A stretch of DNA of 64,000 nucleotides from Pictodentalium vernedei (Eukaryota > Mollusca > Scaphopoda > Dentaliida > Dentaliidae): assembly GCA_031216915.1 (NCBI GenBank), contig CM062296.1:58712584-58776583 (forward strand), in the 5' to 3' direction. Below, piece after piece: positions 33,123 to 44,341 of this stretch; position 1 is the first letter of the stretch, and each line of letters starts with the position of its first letter. The notes under the pieces are model-generated. The model did no database searches. It saw nothing but the letters and a program-made list of their open reading frames with translations, and was not told where the DNA came from. The translations under genes and the position numbers were made by a program.

Positions 33123-33790
33123 ATGCATGGACTTGATAACAATGGGACCAGTAGGCGGAAGCCAATGAATCTCGGTACCCTGAAAGTGGGTGACAGCAAC
33201 ATTCAGGGTCTCCACCGGAAAGAAAGTGAAATTGCTATATTGATCGAGGCAGAGGAATTTGATGTCATGGGCTTAAGAGAGACGTGAGTAAGACACGAGG
33301 AACGGGTAGACCAAGTAAGGGGGTGCGTGTGGGTAGGTGTAGGGCGAACGGAAGGCCAGAAAAGGGGAGTGGTAGACATGTACATTAAAGAGGATTTAAA
33401 ACTGTCGCTGATCACAGACCTAGAAGTTGTCAGCACCTCGGCTGAGGTATCGAAAGAAATTGGATGGGTAAAGATCAACAGAGAAACAAAAGTATTGTCC
33501 TTGGGATTGTGTACTGTGTGGTGGAGGGACGCAAACCAGACTGGAATGACTCGATATACTCAACACTAAGGTCCAATATCACAGAACTAGAAAGCAGGGG
33601 GCTCGGTATAATTCTGATGGGTGACTTTCATGGACACATAGGTGGTAAGGAAAGAGGGCATAGAGGGTGGGGACAAGAAAATCAACAGGAATGGAATGAA
33701 GCTGTTGAACTTCACAAATGAGCTCGGTCTGAAGATTCTGAACAGGGACGCGAGGTGTTAGAGGAAATGGACCTGGGAAAGGAACGACAG
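33123..33790 (+). pseudogene. LINE-C ORF2: APE endonuclease, broken
   Basis: LGTLKVGDSNIQGLHRKE, then FDVMGLRET followed by TGA at 33285-33287 where the family has Trp, then GVVDMYIKEDLKLS. The frame shifts near 33480, and ILMGDFHGHIGG carries the GDFN-type motif with His instead of Asn. Confidence 0.78.
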
Positions 33791-33826
33791 AAAACCAATA
33801 ATCGACTACATTCTCACAGATATTAA

Positions 33827-34320
33827 TTAATGGAGGGAGGTGATAGGGGTAGAAGTGGATGACGAGGCTAAAATGGAGGTGGATAGTGATCCCAACTTGA
33901 TTACAGTGACAATCAGGGCCAAAAACCTAGTAAAAAGCAAAGGAAGCTTCAAGGAGATTTGGGAACTCAAACAGGATGCTGACTTTGCGAAGTTCGAAGA
34001 AAAACTGAAACCAAAGCTTGCAACCGTACACAGGGGGGGGGGGGGGGGGCAGTGTCCAGAAGATGGCCGACGCCATAGTTGCGATCCTAGTGGAGGCAGG
34101 GAAGGAAAGGGTAGAAAAGCTAAATGTGCTGCATACAGGAGAAGTAGAAAACTCAAGGGGGCGGAAAGCAACGAGGCTACAGTAGCAAAGGAAGAATACC
34201 AACAAGAACAAAATAAGTATATAAGATTAAAGACGATAATCGGAGAGTGCGAAATAGCAGTCTTATTAGGACGATAAGAACGACAGGGGGGGGGGGGGGG
34301 GCGAATTCGAACGTATTTTG
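33827..34320 (+). pseudogene. LINE-C EN-RT linker with poly(G) runs
   Basis: Charged linker (VEVDDEAKMEVDSD, FKEIWELKQDADFAKFEEKL) interrupted by G runs at 34032-34049 and 34287-34303, each long enough to make frame calls unreliable. Confidence 0.6.
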
Positions 34321-34456
34321 TAAATGGGTGAACAAACGTAACAAAGGAAGTAACCCACAGAGTATTAAAGTAGATGGCATAGTTACAGACGATTAAGATC
34401 AAATCGCATTAGAACTAGTCAAGCACTGGGAAAAGGTAAACGATAAGCGAAGGGGC

Positions 34457-35430
34457 ATGGGGAGCCCACCTGAGTGTCCGAATCAGGTCGAGGAAAATCT
34501 ATCGAAATTCGTATGCAGCGAAATTAAAACGGAGGAGGTGCGAAAGGTGATCTCAAAATTAAGTAATGGAAAAGCGGTAGGGATGGATGAAATTTCTAAC
34601 GAGTTTATCAAAAAAGGGGGAGAGGAATTCGTTGAAAGTCTAACTGCCCTATTCAATTTAGCCATAGAAAACCAAGAGGTCCCAAAGGAGTGGAGAGAAA
34701 GCAAGTTGACATCTATTCACAAAAAGAGTGAAAAAGACGTTTTGGATAACTATCGAGGGATCTCTGTTAGTAGCGACGTTGGAAAAGTTTTCTGTAAAGT
34801 ACTGTATGGGAGACTAGAGGAGGTGATTGAAAAGAAGGGTTTTTTGAGGAGAAATCCAGAATGGCTTCAGGAAGGGAAGGAGAGTCACTGACCATCTTTT
34901 CCCGCTATCCCAAATGATAGAATCCGCGAAAGCAAAAAAGAAAAAGATGTTTATGGACTTTTTGGTTGTTAAAAAGGCATGCGATAGAGTATGGAGGGAT
35001 GGTATGTTGAATTATGAAAGCATTATATAAAGACAGAGTGAACTTAGCCTGGGAAACATTACAGCAAAACGTGTGCCTATGGGTATAGGCCTAAAGGAGG
35101 GGTGTATCCTTTCGCCAATTCTTTTTTTGCATTGTACATCAAAGGTTTAGGAGATGAACTCCTGCATAGCGACGAGGGAGTAGCAGTTGGGGACACTGAA
35201 GATCCCAGGGCTATTTTCTGCAGACGATATGGTGCTAGTGTCCCAAAGCGAAGAGGCCCTGGCGAAAATGCTGGGAATTGTTGGGAAATGTGGTAGCAAA
35301 TGGAGACTGGAACTTTATGAAAGCAAGAGCAAAGTTATACCCGTGGGGCCCAAAGTGGACCCCACTCGAAGGTGGAGAGTGGGGGCGTTCTGCATTCCGG
35401 AAGGTAGCAGCAAACGTCTTAGTGTAGTGT
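34457..35430 (+). pseudogene. LINE-C reverse transcriptase
   Basis: KVISKLSNGKAVGMDEISNE, VPKEWRESKLTSIHKKSEK and NYRGISVSSDVGKVF form the fingers. FMDFLVVKKACDRVW is a worn motif A, LKEGCILSPILF is motif B, and FSADDMVLVSQSEEAL is motif C with both Asp present. A stop at about 34889 and at least two frameshifts split it. Confidence 0.8.
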
Positions 35431-36360
35431 AGAAGAGACAGGTGACTACGAGTATTTGGGGTAAATATAAACATCACAGGAAGAGGCATCTACCGAAACC
35501 ACACAAATAAATTGATTCTGAAGGGGAGGCGAATCCTTAACCAAATGAAACTTATAGGGAGAAACAGTTTCAATAAGGTTTTTTTGGGGAAGACCATTTG
35601 GGAAATGGTGGGTCTGCCAAGTATAACATACGGTACGGAAGTAGTACCCCTAAACCAGCCGACCGTAAAGAGCTTGGAAATCCTGCAGAACGGTGCAGGC
35701 CGATGGATAACGGGGTCGAGTAATGCCGCAGCGCTAGAAGCAACCAGAGGTGAGCTTGGATGGACCTATTGAAACTCGGTTACCTTAATTATTTGACAAA
35801 TCTACCCGACAGCTGATGGTGTAAAGTAATGTTCCCGAGAATTTTCAACTCAAATATCAAGACGGGGTGGATGGTCGAAGTGAGGGAGCTAGTAAAGAAC
35901 TACTCATTGGAGATCTCGGACCTAGACGTTGGGGCAAACCGGTGGTAAAAAAAATCGTCAGAGAAAGAGTCATGGAGGATTGTAACCGTAATTGGCGACA
36001 GGGGGTCAAATCAAAGAGGTCTTTGGGTGGCCTGCGTGATAAAGAGAAGCCTGGTTTTGAAGAGCACCGTGATGGTACCTTTGGAGGTCACAGTTGTTCA
36101 AGCTTAGGAGGGTGGTAAACGAGGACAAGGAGGCTTGTAGTGGGAGTGGACCAAAAGCGGAGTGCTGTGCCCAAAATAGATTCAGTGTGTTAGGTAGTTT
36201 CGAGAAGTTTGAGGAGCAGGTGGGGTCTGAAGAGGTGGAGGTAGGCATGGTGGTTAGTGTGGCGGGGCTGAGGGGAATAATTGGGAAAAACAGTGGAAAG
36301 GAGTGCCAGATTTGTAATTTGGGTGTGGTGGAGACCCTGGAACACTTCTAGAATGCCCAA
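35431..36360 (+). pseudogene. LINE-C C-terminal region
   Basis: YGTEVVPLNQPTVKSLEILQ, NGAGRWITGSSNAAALEATR and GELGW follow the RT. The end has ECQICNLGVVETLEHF and a further Cys, a CCHC-like end. A duplicated piece of ORF1 interrupts it at 36107-36275. Confidence 0.7.
36107..36275. repeat. ORF1 segment duplicated into the LINE-C 3' part
   Basis: About 165 bases match 32097-32265 closely, both starting GGTGGTAAACGAGGACAAGG and continuing through AATAGATTCAGTGTGTTAG. The first copy is in ORF1, the second downstream of the RT. Confidence 0.8.
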
Positions 36361-36657
36361 AATACCAGTCTTACAGAATAAGAGTCACTGGGAGTATAAT
36401 GGGGAAGTGGGATAGGAGAATGAAAGACATGTGGTTAGTGGGACCCTCAAAAGAGAGGGTTAATATGCTAATCAGAGAGATTGGGAAAATGGGGCAAGGG
36501 ATGTCATCAAGCAGTTCGTCTCCGAGTGTTGGGAGGAGAGGAGAAGCCTTGGAATAGGGAGATAGTTGGAAGTATAGGGTTAACCAAGGCCTTCTCATCC
36601 GAGAACCGTGACAAATCAGCGGCCGGCCAAAGTGTTATTATATTATATTATATTATT

Positions 36658-37608
36658 ACCAGTCTCTCGGAAGTATGCAAACAGATCAACTTAATTTATA
36701 TGAAACTCTAATGTCTCTCACGCTATTTGAAGCGGCCGTCAACAAAGTATAATTAGGTAACAATATTACAAATTGTAAATAAGCTTACTATAGTTATTCC
36801 TAAACCATTCATGGATACACGATTTTTTTTCAGTGGAACGCTCGAAGAGTCAATCAGAAAAAAACTTGCGAATGTCACATTATTTAAAAAATAAGGACAT
36901 AATTGGAATTAGCGAAAGATGGCTTAACCCAAACAAAACATTCTCGTTATGCGGGTTTGATATTACCAGAAGAGATCGTCCAGTCCGAAAAGCTTGCGGC
37001 GGCGCTTTGATAATAAGACAGGAGATTAAATACAAAACAATACTATGCGACCACCACAATGCTGTAGTGATTGCAGCTGAAATTGAACTCGACCATAAAC
37101 AGGCGGCCGTGATCGCATTATGAAAGGCAGCAGGCAATAGTAGACAGTAAAGTATTTGAATCCTTTACCAAAAACTACCAGCACTGCACATTGTTAGGTG
37201 ATTTCAACTCCAAACTCCAGGTATTTGGCGGTTGTCATCAGACTGACCCCAATGGGGACGGTCTTTTCAACATCATTGAAAAACTCGATCTATTCGTGGT
37301 AAATAACGATCAAGACGTAGACGGTCAGTACATCCCGATCTATAGGTGATAAGTAACTCCATCAATCAGATATCCTAGACTTGATGATAATCAGTAAATC
37401 ACTAACCAGCTAAATACAAGACATATTTGTAGGAGACACTGATCTAGGCAGTGATCACCTGCACGTTCACGCCACTTTGAAATGTAATAATGGTCTTACA
37501 AAGTATCCTCCAATGAACAGGAGGAAAATATCAAAAATTGTCTGGAACCTCTTCAGAAACATTATCGAAATAACAATAAATGCAAATGACCCCTTAAGGG
37601 CCTATATG
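36658..37608 (+). pseudogene. LINE-B copy 4: end of ORF1 and ORF2 endonuclease
   Basis: ORF1 end (TSLSEVCKQINL) then ORF2 from about 36811. The endonuclease (36833-37123) keeps IIGISERWLNPNK, RRDRP, ALIIRQEIKYKT and, after breaks near 37120, LGDFNSK-like and GSDHLHVHATLKC blocks. Several frameshifts. Confidence 0.78.
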
Positions 37609-37865
37609 CAGTACGTGGAGAGTGTATTATCACTTAATCACCCGCAGAGTGGCGATTCCACCCAAGCAATAATTGCAAATTTGTTGCAAAGCATAACAAG
37701 TACAAGCAAATTTCCAGCCAATGAACCTCCGGGTTAAACCCGGAGGTCCATTGGCTGAAACATTGCTTGTGTTTTTTGGCCATACGTACAGAATTTGAAA
37801 GTGATACTGTGGGTGATAACTCCACTCCGCGGGTGATTTTGTTACAATCCACTCTCCACGTACTG
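37609..37865. mobile_element. Tc1-type palindromic MITE (MITE-2), copy 1
   Basis: Ends CAGTACGTGGAGAGTG and complement; right flank TA, left flank TG (probably mutated TA). The centre is CAGCCAATGAACCTCCGGGT and complement, the same core hairpin as MITE-1 although the ends differ. Confidence 0.88.
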
Positions 37866-37869
37866 TAAG

Positions 37870-38744
37870 TAATGAATTGAAATATGGACACTCGGAAAGA
37901 AACGTGAAAAAAAATTAACAAAAGCTCCCCAAGATGGGTTTTCATAGCAAAGTTATGACGAAATGTTCAGAAATACAGGTGGCCAACAAAAAATCTGAAA
38001 AAAATGTATATTTGAGATTTTTGACGATTTGAAAGTGACCTTTCTATTCGCACGTCACCTATTATCAAACTACGTAATCGGTTCATTAAGGTACCAAATT
38101 GGTAACTAGAACATACCTACTCCATGTCTTCGTATATGGGACATCTATGAAACCGTGTATTACCATGGTACGTGGAAAAGAAATTCTGCAGTTTGTTGTT
38201 CACTGAGACATGGGGCAGCCACTTTGGACGTTGTCGCGTGATATTGAAACCCACGATGCAGAATACGGGTATTTTAAAATCCCCGTAAATCTAAAATAGT
38301 ATCATTGCATCAACTCATCAATACCTAAACATTGTATTTGTCAAATAATATTGCTGTCTAGAGCGATGGCGATCTTTAATATCATTATCTGTTGTTTTTT
38401 TTTTCGCAAGGTCACATTCCGAGCAAATTACTCCGCCGCATAACAAAAGCTGCATAATATTGCCGATATCGTAACACAGTACATAGGAAATATTGGAATT
38501 ATTCTGCAATACATTATAAATGAAAAGAAATGTTCTATGAAGAAGACAAGCATCGCAAAAGTGTGATCTATTTTCAGACACAATTCGCGGTTAAGAAGTT
38601 CTTCGGTCACAACAACAAAGAACGTTGACTGACTTTCGCGCTGAATAGCTGACATCTGCGCGATCTGATAAAAAACAAGTATAATTTTTGATACATTTTA
38701 CTTCTTAGAATCACGGACGTGATTCATGATATGGCGTTTCAAAT
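37870..38744. other. No gene recognised
   Basis: Minus-strand frames at 38318-38655 include two Cys-x2-Cys pairs but show no known domain. Could be promoter or intron sequence for the possible exon that follows. Confidence 0.35.
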
Positions 38745-38963
38745 ATGTCGACAATGGAAGCAGCAAGACATTCTTTGGTCTGTCAAATGCAGGTTTGTTT
38801 CTTTTTCGATCTCACGTGTATCGAACTTGGTTTGCAATTGGCAGGTCAAAATATTCCAATGCTAGGAAAAATGAACGATGTTGATGTACACCATACTGAA
38901 AAAAAATCGCGCGAAAGCAGTCCGTACACCACGACAAAGTACTATAAATGTGAGATCAAGGTA
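38745..38963 (+). CDS. Possible host exon, unknown protein
   Basis: An open frame starting MSTMEAARHS runs to CEIK at 38961 and is followed by G|GTATAAGT, a strong splice-donor match (38962 onwards). A possible acceptor (TTGCAATTGGCAG) lies at about 38832-38844, so the exon could be internal (38845-38961: QNIPMLGKMNDVDVHH, ESSPYTTTKYYKCEIK) rather than first. No domain is recognised. It is the only stretch between the LINE copies with a plausible exon shape. A MITE-1 copy would lie in the following intron. Chance cannot be excluded. Confidence 0.3.
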
Positions 38964-38997
38964 TAAGTCTTTCTTTCTTGTCAGAATATCGCACATA

Positions 38998-39311
38998 CAG
39001 TTAAAACTAGAAGTCCTGTCGTGAGATGCGCACAAATAGCACGTTGATATGCGCGTTAATGTACGCGTTACTGCCCAAGTAAAGCTATCAAATTCTGTAC
39101 ATATGGCCTGTGCACAAGCAATGTTTCAGCCAATGGACCTCCGGTTAACCCGGAGGTCCATTGGCAGAAACATTGCATGTGTTTGCTATGAGTAACCAAG
39201 AGAACCTGCCGTGCTTTGGATGCCATTCGATATGGCAAATGCGCGCAATTCCAACGTGCAATTAAGCCTAGAGAAGCGCACTGTTCGTGGCAGGACTTCT
39301 AGTTTTAACTG
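38998..39311. mobile_element. MITE-1 copy 4
   Basis: 314 bp, TA flanks at 38996-38997 and 39312-39313, same ends and core palindrome as the other copies. Confidence 0.93.
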
Positions 39312-39479
39312 TATTTGTGCATTAGCAAAACAGTTGTACCGGAGACCGCTTCAGTGAAACAATGTCCAACATTCACTGATTCAGTGATTGACTTCACAAC
39401 ACTACTCTTTCAGTTAAAATAATTCTAAACATTTCTTTCTGAGGTATTGTAAATGGGATTCTTTATTGCATCTCCTTCC

Positions 39480-39850
39480 CGTTTGTTTGGAATTGATAGG
39501 TTGGGTTGTGTTGATGAACCATGACCAACTGAATATGACACAAATAGTTGGTTGAACAACTTTGTTAAGCGAGCAATTAAGACCCTTGGGACCACTTGTT
39601 TTTTTTGTTTTTAGCTCAAGTCTGACGTCGTCAAATTAGAGGTTTTGTCATTGCCCGTCTGTGCGGCCGTCCATCCGTCAACAATTCAATACGACTCAGG
39701 CAAGAGACCATATTTATGACCCGATCTTTGAGATACCTCTTGGATACGTTTGTCATCACCGTGGGATGAGAACAAGTGCGGTCCGGAATTCAAGATGGCC
39801 ACCGGCAGCCATTTTGTACTGAAATTCGTGCAATCTGTTTTTTGTACAAA
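39480..39850. repeat. Dispersed repeat shared with the right flank of the 166-bp satellite
   Basis: The string of blocks TTGTGTTGATGAACCATG, AACTGAATATGAC, GAGCAATTAAG and CCTTGGGACCACTTGTTT recurs at 46765-46865 beside the satellite. Further right is AAGATGGCC...GCCATTTTG (39792-39817), an inverted YY1-like pair. Probably one end of a composite, non-autonomous element. Confidence 0.55.
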
Positions 39851-40440
39851 GCTTCTGAATGAAAGTTCTGATTTGATTAAATTTTGTATGATGTGTATAT
39901 TCAGATGTGTTATAGCCGAGTTCCTGTGTTAATATTTGGTGTTGTTTGGGGAGGGTAAACATCAGTACAACCCGCTTTTCTGTTCCAATGAGAAAAATAA
40001 AACCTCCTCACCTCGTGGTAAACCTATGAGCTAAAGATAAAAAATTCAAATACCTATATTTTAAGAAGGACTGGACAAATATGTATTAATTAGCATGAAT
40101 CAACTTTAGAAGGGTTTAAATTGAACAGGCCAAAACAATTGCTAACATTTGGCTTATGGTGCACCATACAAGGGTCCCATGGAGATTTCTTTTCTTGTTT
40201 ATCATCTAACTTTCACCCACCTTTACAGTACTTTTCATGTAAGTTTGTTATCAGGTCATTATCTAGATGTGTGTCATTGCTGTGTCACATACTATACATG
40301 TACATGTCCTACACAAGTTGAGCTACAGCTCCATTGACACTTTCATTTGTTTTTTTTTTCGCTCCAATATGTGTTTGTCTTGATTTTGTGTGATTTTATG
40401 TGTGGAAAGGGAAATGCCTTTTTGTGCAGAAAGATACCTA

Positions 40441-40684
40441 CAGTACGTGGAGAGTGTGTTATCACTAAATCATCAACAAAGTGGAGATTGCACCGAAGAG
40501 AAAAACTACAAATTTTTTGCAAAGTATCACAAGTAAAGTTCCAGCCAGTGGACCGGAGAGGTCTGTTGGCTGAAACATTGCTAATGCTTGTTTTCTGTCC
40601 ATATGTTCAGAATTTGAAAAGGATACTTTGTGTGCTAACTCCACTCCACAGGTGATTTAGTTACAGTCCACTCTCCACATTCTG
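40441..40684. mobile_element. MITE-2 copy 2, diverged
   Basis: Left end CAGTACGTGGAGAGTG with TA before it; right end complement with two changes and TT after it. The core palindrome is worn (GCCAGTGGACCGG ... GGTCTGTTGGC). Confidence 0.82.
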
Positions 40685-40689
40685 TTTGC

Positions 40690-42370
40690 TCCCCACTCTC
40701 AATTTGTGTGTAGGGGGATTAGCAGCACTTGGCTTTGCGACGCGGGCCTCTTGTTGACCTTCTGTTCTTGAATTTGCTTCACAATCCTTAAAATGCAAAG
40801 GTTTTTCTTTTTCAGTGATATGGTGCAAATATAATTCCTTAGTCTCACCACAAGATTGCAGCTTTATGTGCCTTTGGCTTTTAATCACCTACTGTAGTAT
40901 GCTAGCCTGCTCATGTGACATAACTACAAGATGAGTGCTGCATCACAGTTTATTTATAGATTGTGTACCGTACATTAGCATATAAGCCACTCAACCAGGC
41001 AAACTTAGTACAGCAGGACCTGGGGGTTCAGACTAGATGACTGTAATATGATTGGTCACCAAGTGCCAGTTCAGAGAGAGAGCGCAGAGGTTTCTGCAAT
41101 GTTCACAGAAACCCTTCTAATAAATATACTCGGGTATGTTTTGAATTATATATCTTGTTTTGTAAGGCCTAAAAATGTTGAAAATCTGTTTCTCATGCAC
41201 TCCCGCATGGTCGTTTTGGCTGCTGCATGCTCTCTGTTTATAATTAATGCAAACTTGAACAAGTAAAACAAATTATACCCAAATTAATAAAACTGATAAA
41301 TTTGTTCCTGACGTGCAAGAGGACTTTGCAGTGCTTTGATGGCAAAGGTTTCATTATAAAAAAAAAACAAGAAAAAAAAAACAAACACCTTCCTGCAATT
41401 GTACAAAAATGACCTGAGAAACAGAAGATTTACTTTGTGGGGGTGGTGGGGGTGAGGGGGGGGGGGGTGCTTATTTGGATTTTTTATCTCATCACAATGT
41501 GTACCAAAGAACAAGCAAGGCGTGCAGTTTCCCAGCACTGAATACATTTATTTCTGTGAAATAGCATCCTTGCTGATTAAAAGTTTGAGCTAGTGAAATC
41601 AGAGTGCCATAAATTCAATTGACATGTTCTGAGTGGAAATTCCTCTTCATGGGTCTTTATTTTCAACATGGCTGCCCATCTGAACAATATTAAGTCTCAA
41701 GTTACCATTTTAAAATTTCTCAACCTCTTTTTTTAGTACTGGTTAGTTTGTCAAGTTTGAGTTGTGAGAGCTAATTTTTCCAATAGGATTACAGTTTTTT
41801 CTTATTTGCAATGAAAAAGAAGGAGGACACATTTAATTTCAAGAAATGTCTTAGGTGTTCAGTTTAATTTATCTGCATCATTACTTGTTTATAATTTGTT
41901 GTTTCCAGTAAGGTCTAATGTGACCACAGCAAGCTTCCATACCTGAACTTTTTATTCTTAACTTTTTGAACTCTGTTGACCCCAGCAAAAATAAAAACAA
42001 TAACAAAGATGGCTGTTTCTTTCAGTATCCCTACTAATGCATTTGGAACTGTTTTAACCCCATAGCTTTGTGCTTTGATATTTTGAGCAGGTTTAGCCAT
42101 AAATGTTTTTCATGAGAAGTTGTTTTGTTTTCAGTTCCCGTACTGATGCCGTAGCAGACTTTCAGGAACCATTCATGCCTCACATGTATTAGGTGAGTAA
42201 GTAACAAGTATTTATCCAAGTTCTATAGCTCGCAGTCTTCATTTTGATGTATAATATGTGTATATTTTTTGGAATTTATGGAATTTCAGACTTGGTATTG
42301 TCACAGTAAATTCTGTTTGCTGTTTTTATGCTGTTTTTATTTCATTACTTATATAGGCCCTTAAATACTC
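40690..42370. other. No gene recognised
   Basis: AT-rich sequence with short frames lacking domains. A G-rich run lies at about 41437-41468 and an A-rich run at about 41361-41380. Could be intronic or UTR sequence; nothing supports a choice. Confidence 0.35.
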
Positions 42371-42461
42371 ATGGAGTAGCAAAGGCATGCATCCACCTTA
42401 ACGAGGTCATCAACAGAACAGTGCAATCTGTCCGAAACAAACAATAAAGCCCGGGATAAAC

Positions 42462-43540
42462 ATGATTTCTCAAGTATCACTTCAAATAAATACACAGAAA
42501 ACAAAAATCTTTCCGAACTTACAGTCAGAGAATGATCAAATCAAAAAAGCTGAACTTAAAACCGCATATAATCGCCCACACGACGAAGTGAAAAAGGCCA
42601 TAGGTAACGACAATTCGTCCCCTGAGTTCCAATGTGTTCGATGTGCCTACTGGCACATAGAACACATTGGAACTCAGGGGACGAATTGCGTGAGATGGGA
42701 AAAAGCAACACAAAGCTAAATAAGCTGAGAGAACCTTATAAGTTCTGGGATGCATTTAAAACTCTTACTGTGCCAATAATAATGCACTGAGGGCTAGCGA
42801 CAGAACTGTGGTCCTGGACGAGAAGACGAAAGCCAGCGCTTTTGCCGATCCACTAAAGAAAGTCAACCGTCCACAAGAAGGGAGCAGAAATGACAACGAT
42901 TTTAAGGTAAAAGAAAATAAATTTGTCCAAGATAACAACCCAACTTGCAATGAACCGAACGTCGACCAAAGGCATGAAGACGGAGACGACCATGAATTAA
43001 TCGAACCAATAAGCGTAAAAGAGGTCATGAGTGCAATCTGAAAATGGAAGTCATCTTCGTCCCCAGGAGAAGACGAAGTCTTTTACAGAATGCTGAAACA
43101 GGTTTCCGACATGTTCTTCTGTAGACTTACTGATTTTCTAAACTGATGTCTCTCCTGTGGAATGTAGCCACAGAAGTCATGATACCTAAACCCGACAAAG
43201 ACCTTACTAACCCTTCTAACTACCACCCAATTAACTTGCATATCTGTGTTGGAAACATATTTGAGTGGATTTTTAACATGAGACTCCGGAGTTATCTTGA
43301 ACCAATCAAGTATTTCAACAAATGGCAACGACCCTATAGGAGGCGAAAGCAGGAAATCGAACACATATAGACTGGTCGATCATATGAAAGCAACGTTCAG
43401 TCATAACGAAATAGGAGCAGTGCTTTCCATCGATGCAACAAAAGCGTTCGACTTGGTATGGCACAATGGCATGATATATAAACTAGCGAAAATGGGATTA
43501 CCCAGTAAAATTCTGAGGATGATATCATTTCCAGCTAAGT
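42462..43540 (+). pseudogene. LINE-B copy 5: linker and first half of RT
   Basis: Linker residues KTAYNRPHDEVKKAIGND, the hairpin insert at 42611-42688, FVQDNNPTCNEPNVDQRHED, fingers (WNVATEVMIPKPDKDL), then motif A as IDATKAFDLVWHNGM with the catalytic Asp and KLAKMGLPSKILRMIS. At least four frame breaks. Confidence 0.75.
42611..42688. mobile_element. GAGTTCCAATGTG-type hairpin insertion, copy 2
   Basis: Almost perfect palindrome with 33-base arms (CAATTCGTCCCCTGAGTTCC ... complement). LINE-B copy 3 has the uninterrupted sequence at about 27090, so this is a proven insertion. Confidence 0.85.
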
Positions 43541-44341
43541 GAGGGTTAACCGCGTGGTGTTATAGGAAGTAATACTCGAGGCGGGCATCCGACAGCGATT
43601 GGTCCTAAGCCCGCTTGTGTTCATAATATATGTGAATGACATGGAAAAAATAGGGGGAAAACTGTGTAGAATTATCGCAGTTCTCAGACAATATAGGCAT
43701 GTAGACGACCAAAACGTCACGAAACATAATTAGAAATCGACTGCAGGATACCATTCGTGATCTTGAGATCTGGTGTGCCCTATGGCGCATCAAGATCAAT
43801 GCCGCCAAAATTCAAAATGTTCCGCTCTTCAGGAAGCAAAGAAAAAACAACAGTTCCTAGTATTGATCTCCAGTTATACGATCACAAATTAGAAGCTAGC
43901 AACGAGGCCAAATGTTTAGAATTTATACTTGATAGCAAATTCAGTTTAAACAGTCACGTAAACACCATTTTGGTTAGAGTAACTAAACGTATAAACCTTC
44001 TGAAGATGACCAGAGGTAAAAATTGTGGAGCAAACAAAGATGTGCTTCCTAAACTCCACAAATCATTTATACGTCCGGTACTAGAATACGGTGCCATAAG
44101 TGACGTGAGCAAAACCATCATTCAGAAGCTACAGAGGGTTCAAAAACAAGCCCTGCGCCGACACTATCCAAAATACCCAGATGGACACCGATAAAGTAAC
44201 TTGACGAACTAGCAAAAATAGAAACTGTCGGTACGCGATTAAAAGACCTACATGTACAAACAAAACCCTCAGAAAAACTCCAAAATAGGAAATTAATGGT
44301 TGAGCTGAACGAACACCGAACCATTAACAGAAAAACAAAAT
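43541..44341 (+). pseudogene. LINE-B copy 5: second half of RT
   Basis: FIIYVNDMEKIG, a ruined motif C (SDNIG in place of FSDD), then LYDHKLEASNEAKCLEF and FIRPVLEYGAISDVSK to the end. Several frameshifts. Confidence 0.75.

Larger units (their letters stand above)
31291..36657 (+). mobile_element. LINE-C: LINE with esterase-type ORF1, inserted in LINE-B copy 4
   Basis: ORF1 with Cys-rich/coiled-coil and SGNH-esterase parts, ORF2 with APE endonuclease and RT, a Cys/His end (CQICNLGVVETLEHF) and a (TATTA)n tail at about 36633-36656. An esterase in ORF1 is known from CR1/L2-group LINEs. Multiple stops and frameshifts, poly(G) runs in coding regions, a palindromic insert at 32594-32647 and an internal duplication make it inactive. 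The 5' end is approximate. Confidence 0.82.
30840..37608 (+). mobile_element. LINE-B copy 4, interrupted by LINE-C
   Basis: 5' untranslated region and ORF1 start at 30962 (MDKQSQA), then a break at about 31290. ORF1 end and ORF2 start resume at about 36658. Relative to copy 3, some 1.1 kb of ORF1 is missing across the LINE-C insertion. The right end is cut by a MITE-2 at 37609; RT and 3' parts of this copy are absent. Confidence 0.82.

Noticed and set aside
38318-38655. Minus-strand Cys-rich gene
   Set aside because: Two overlapping short frames, no matching domain, no splice signals.
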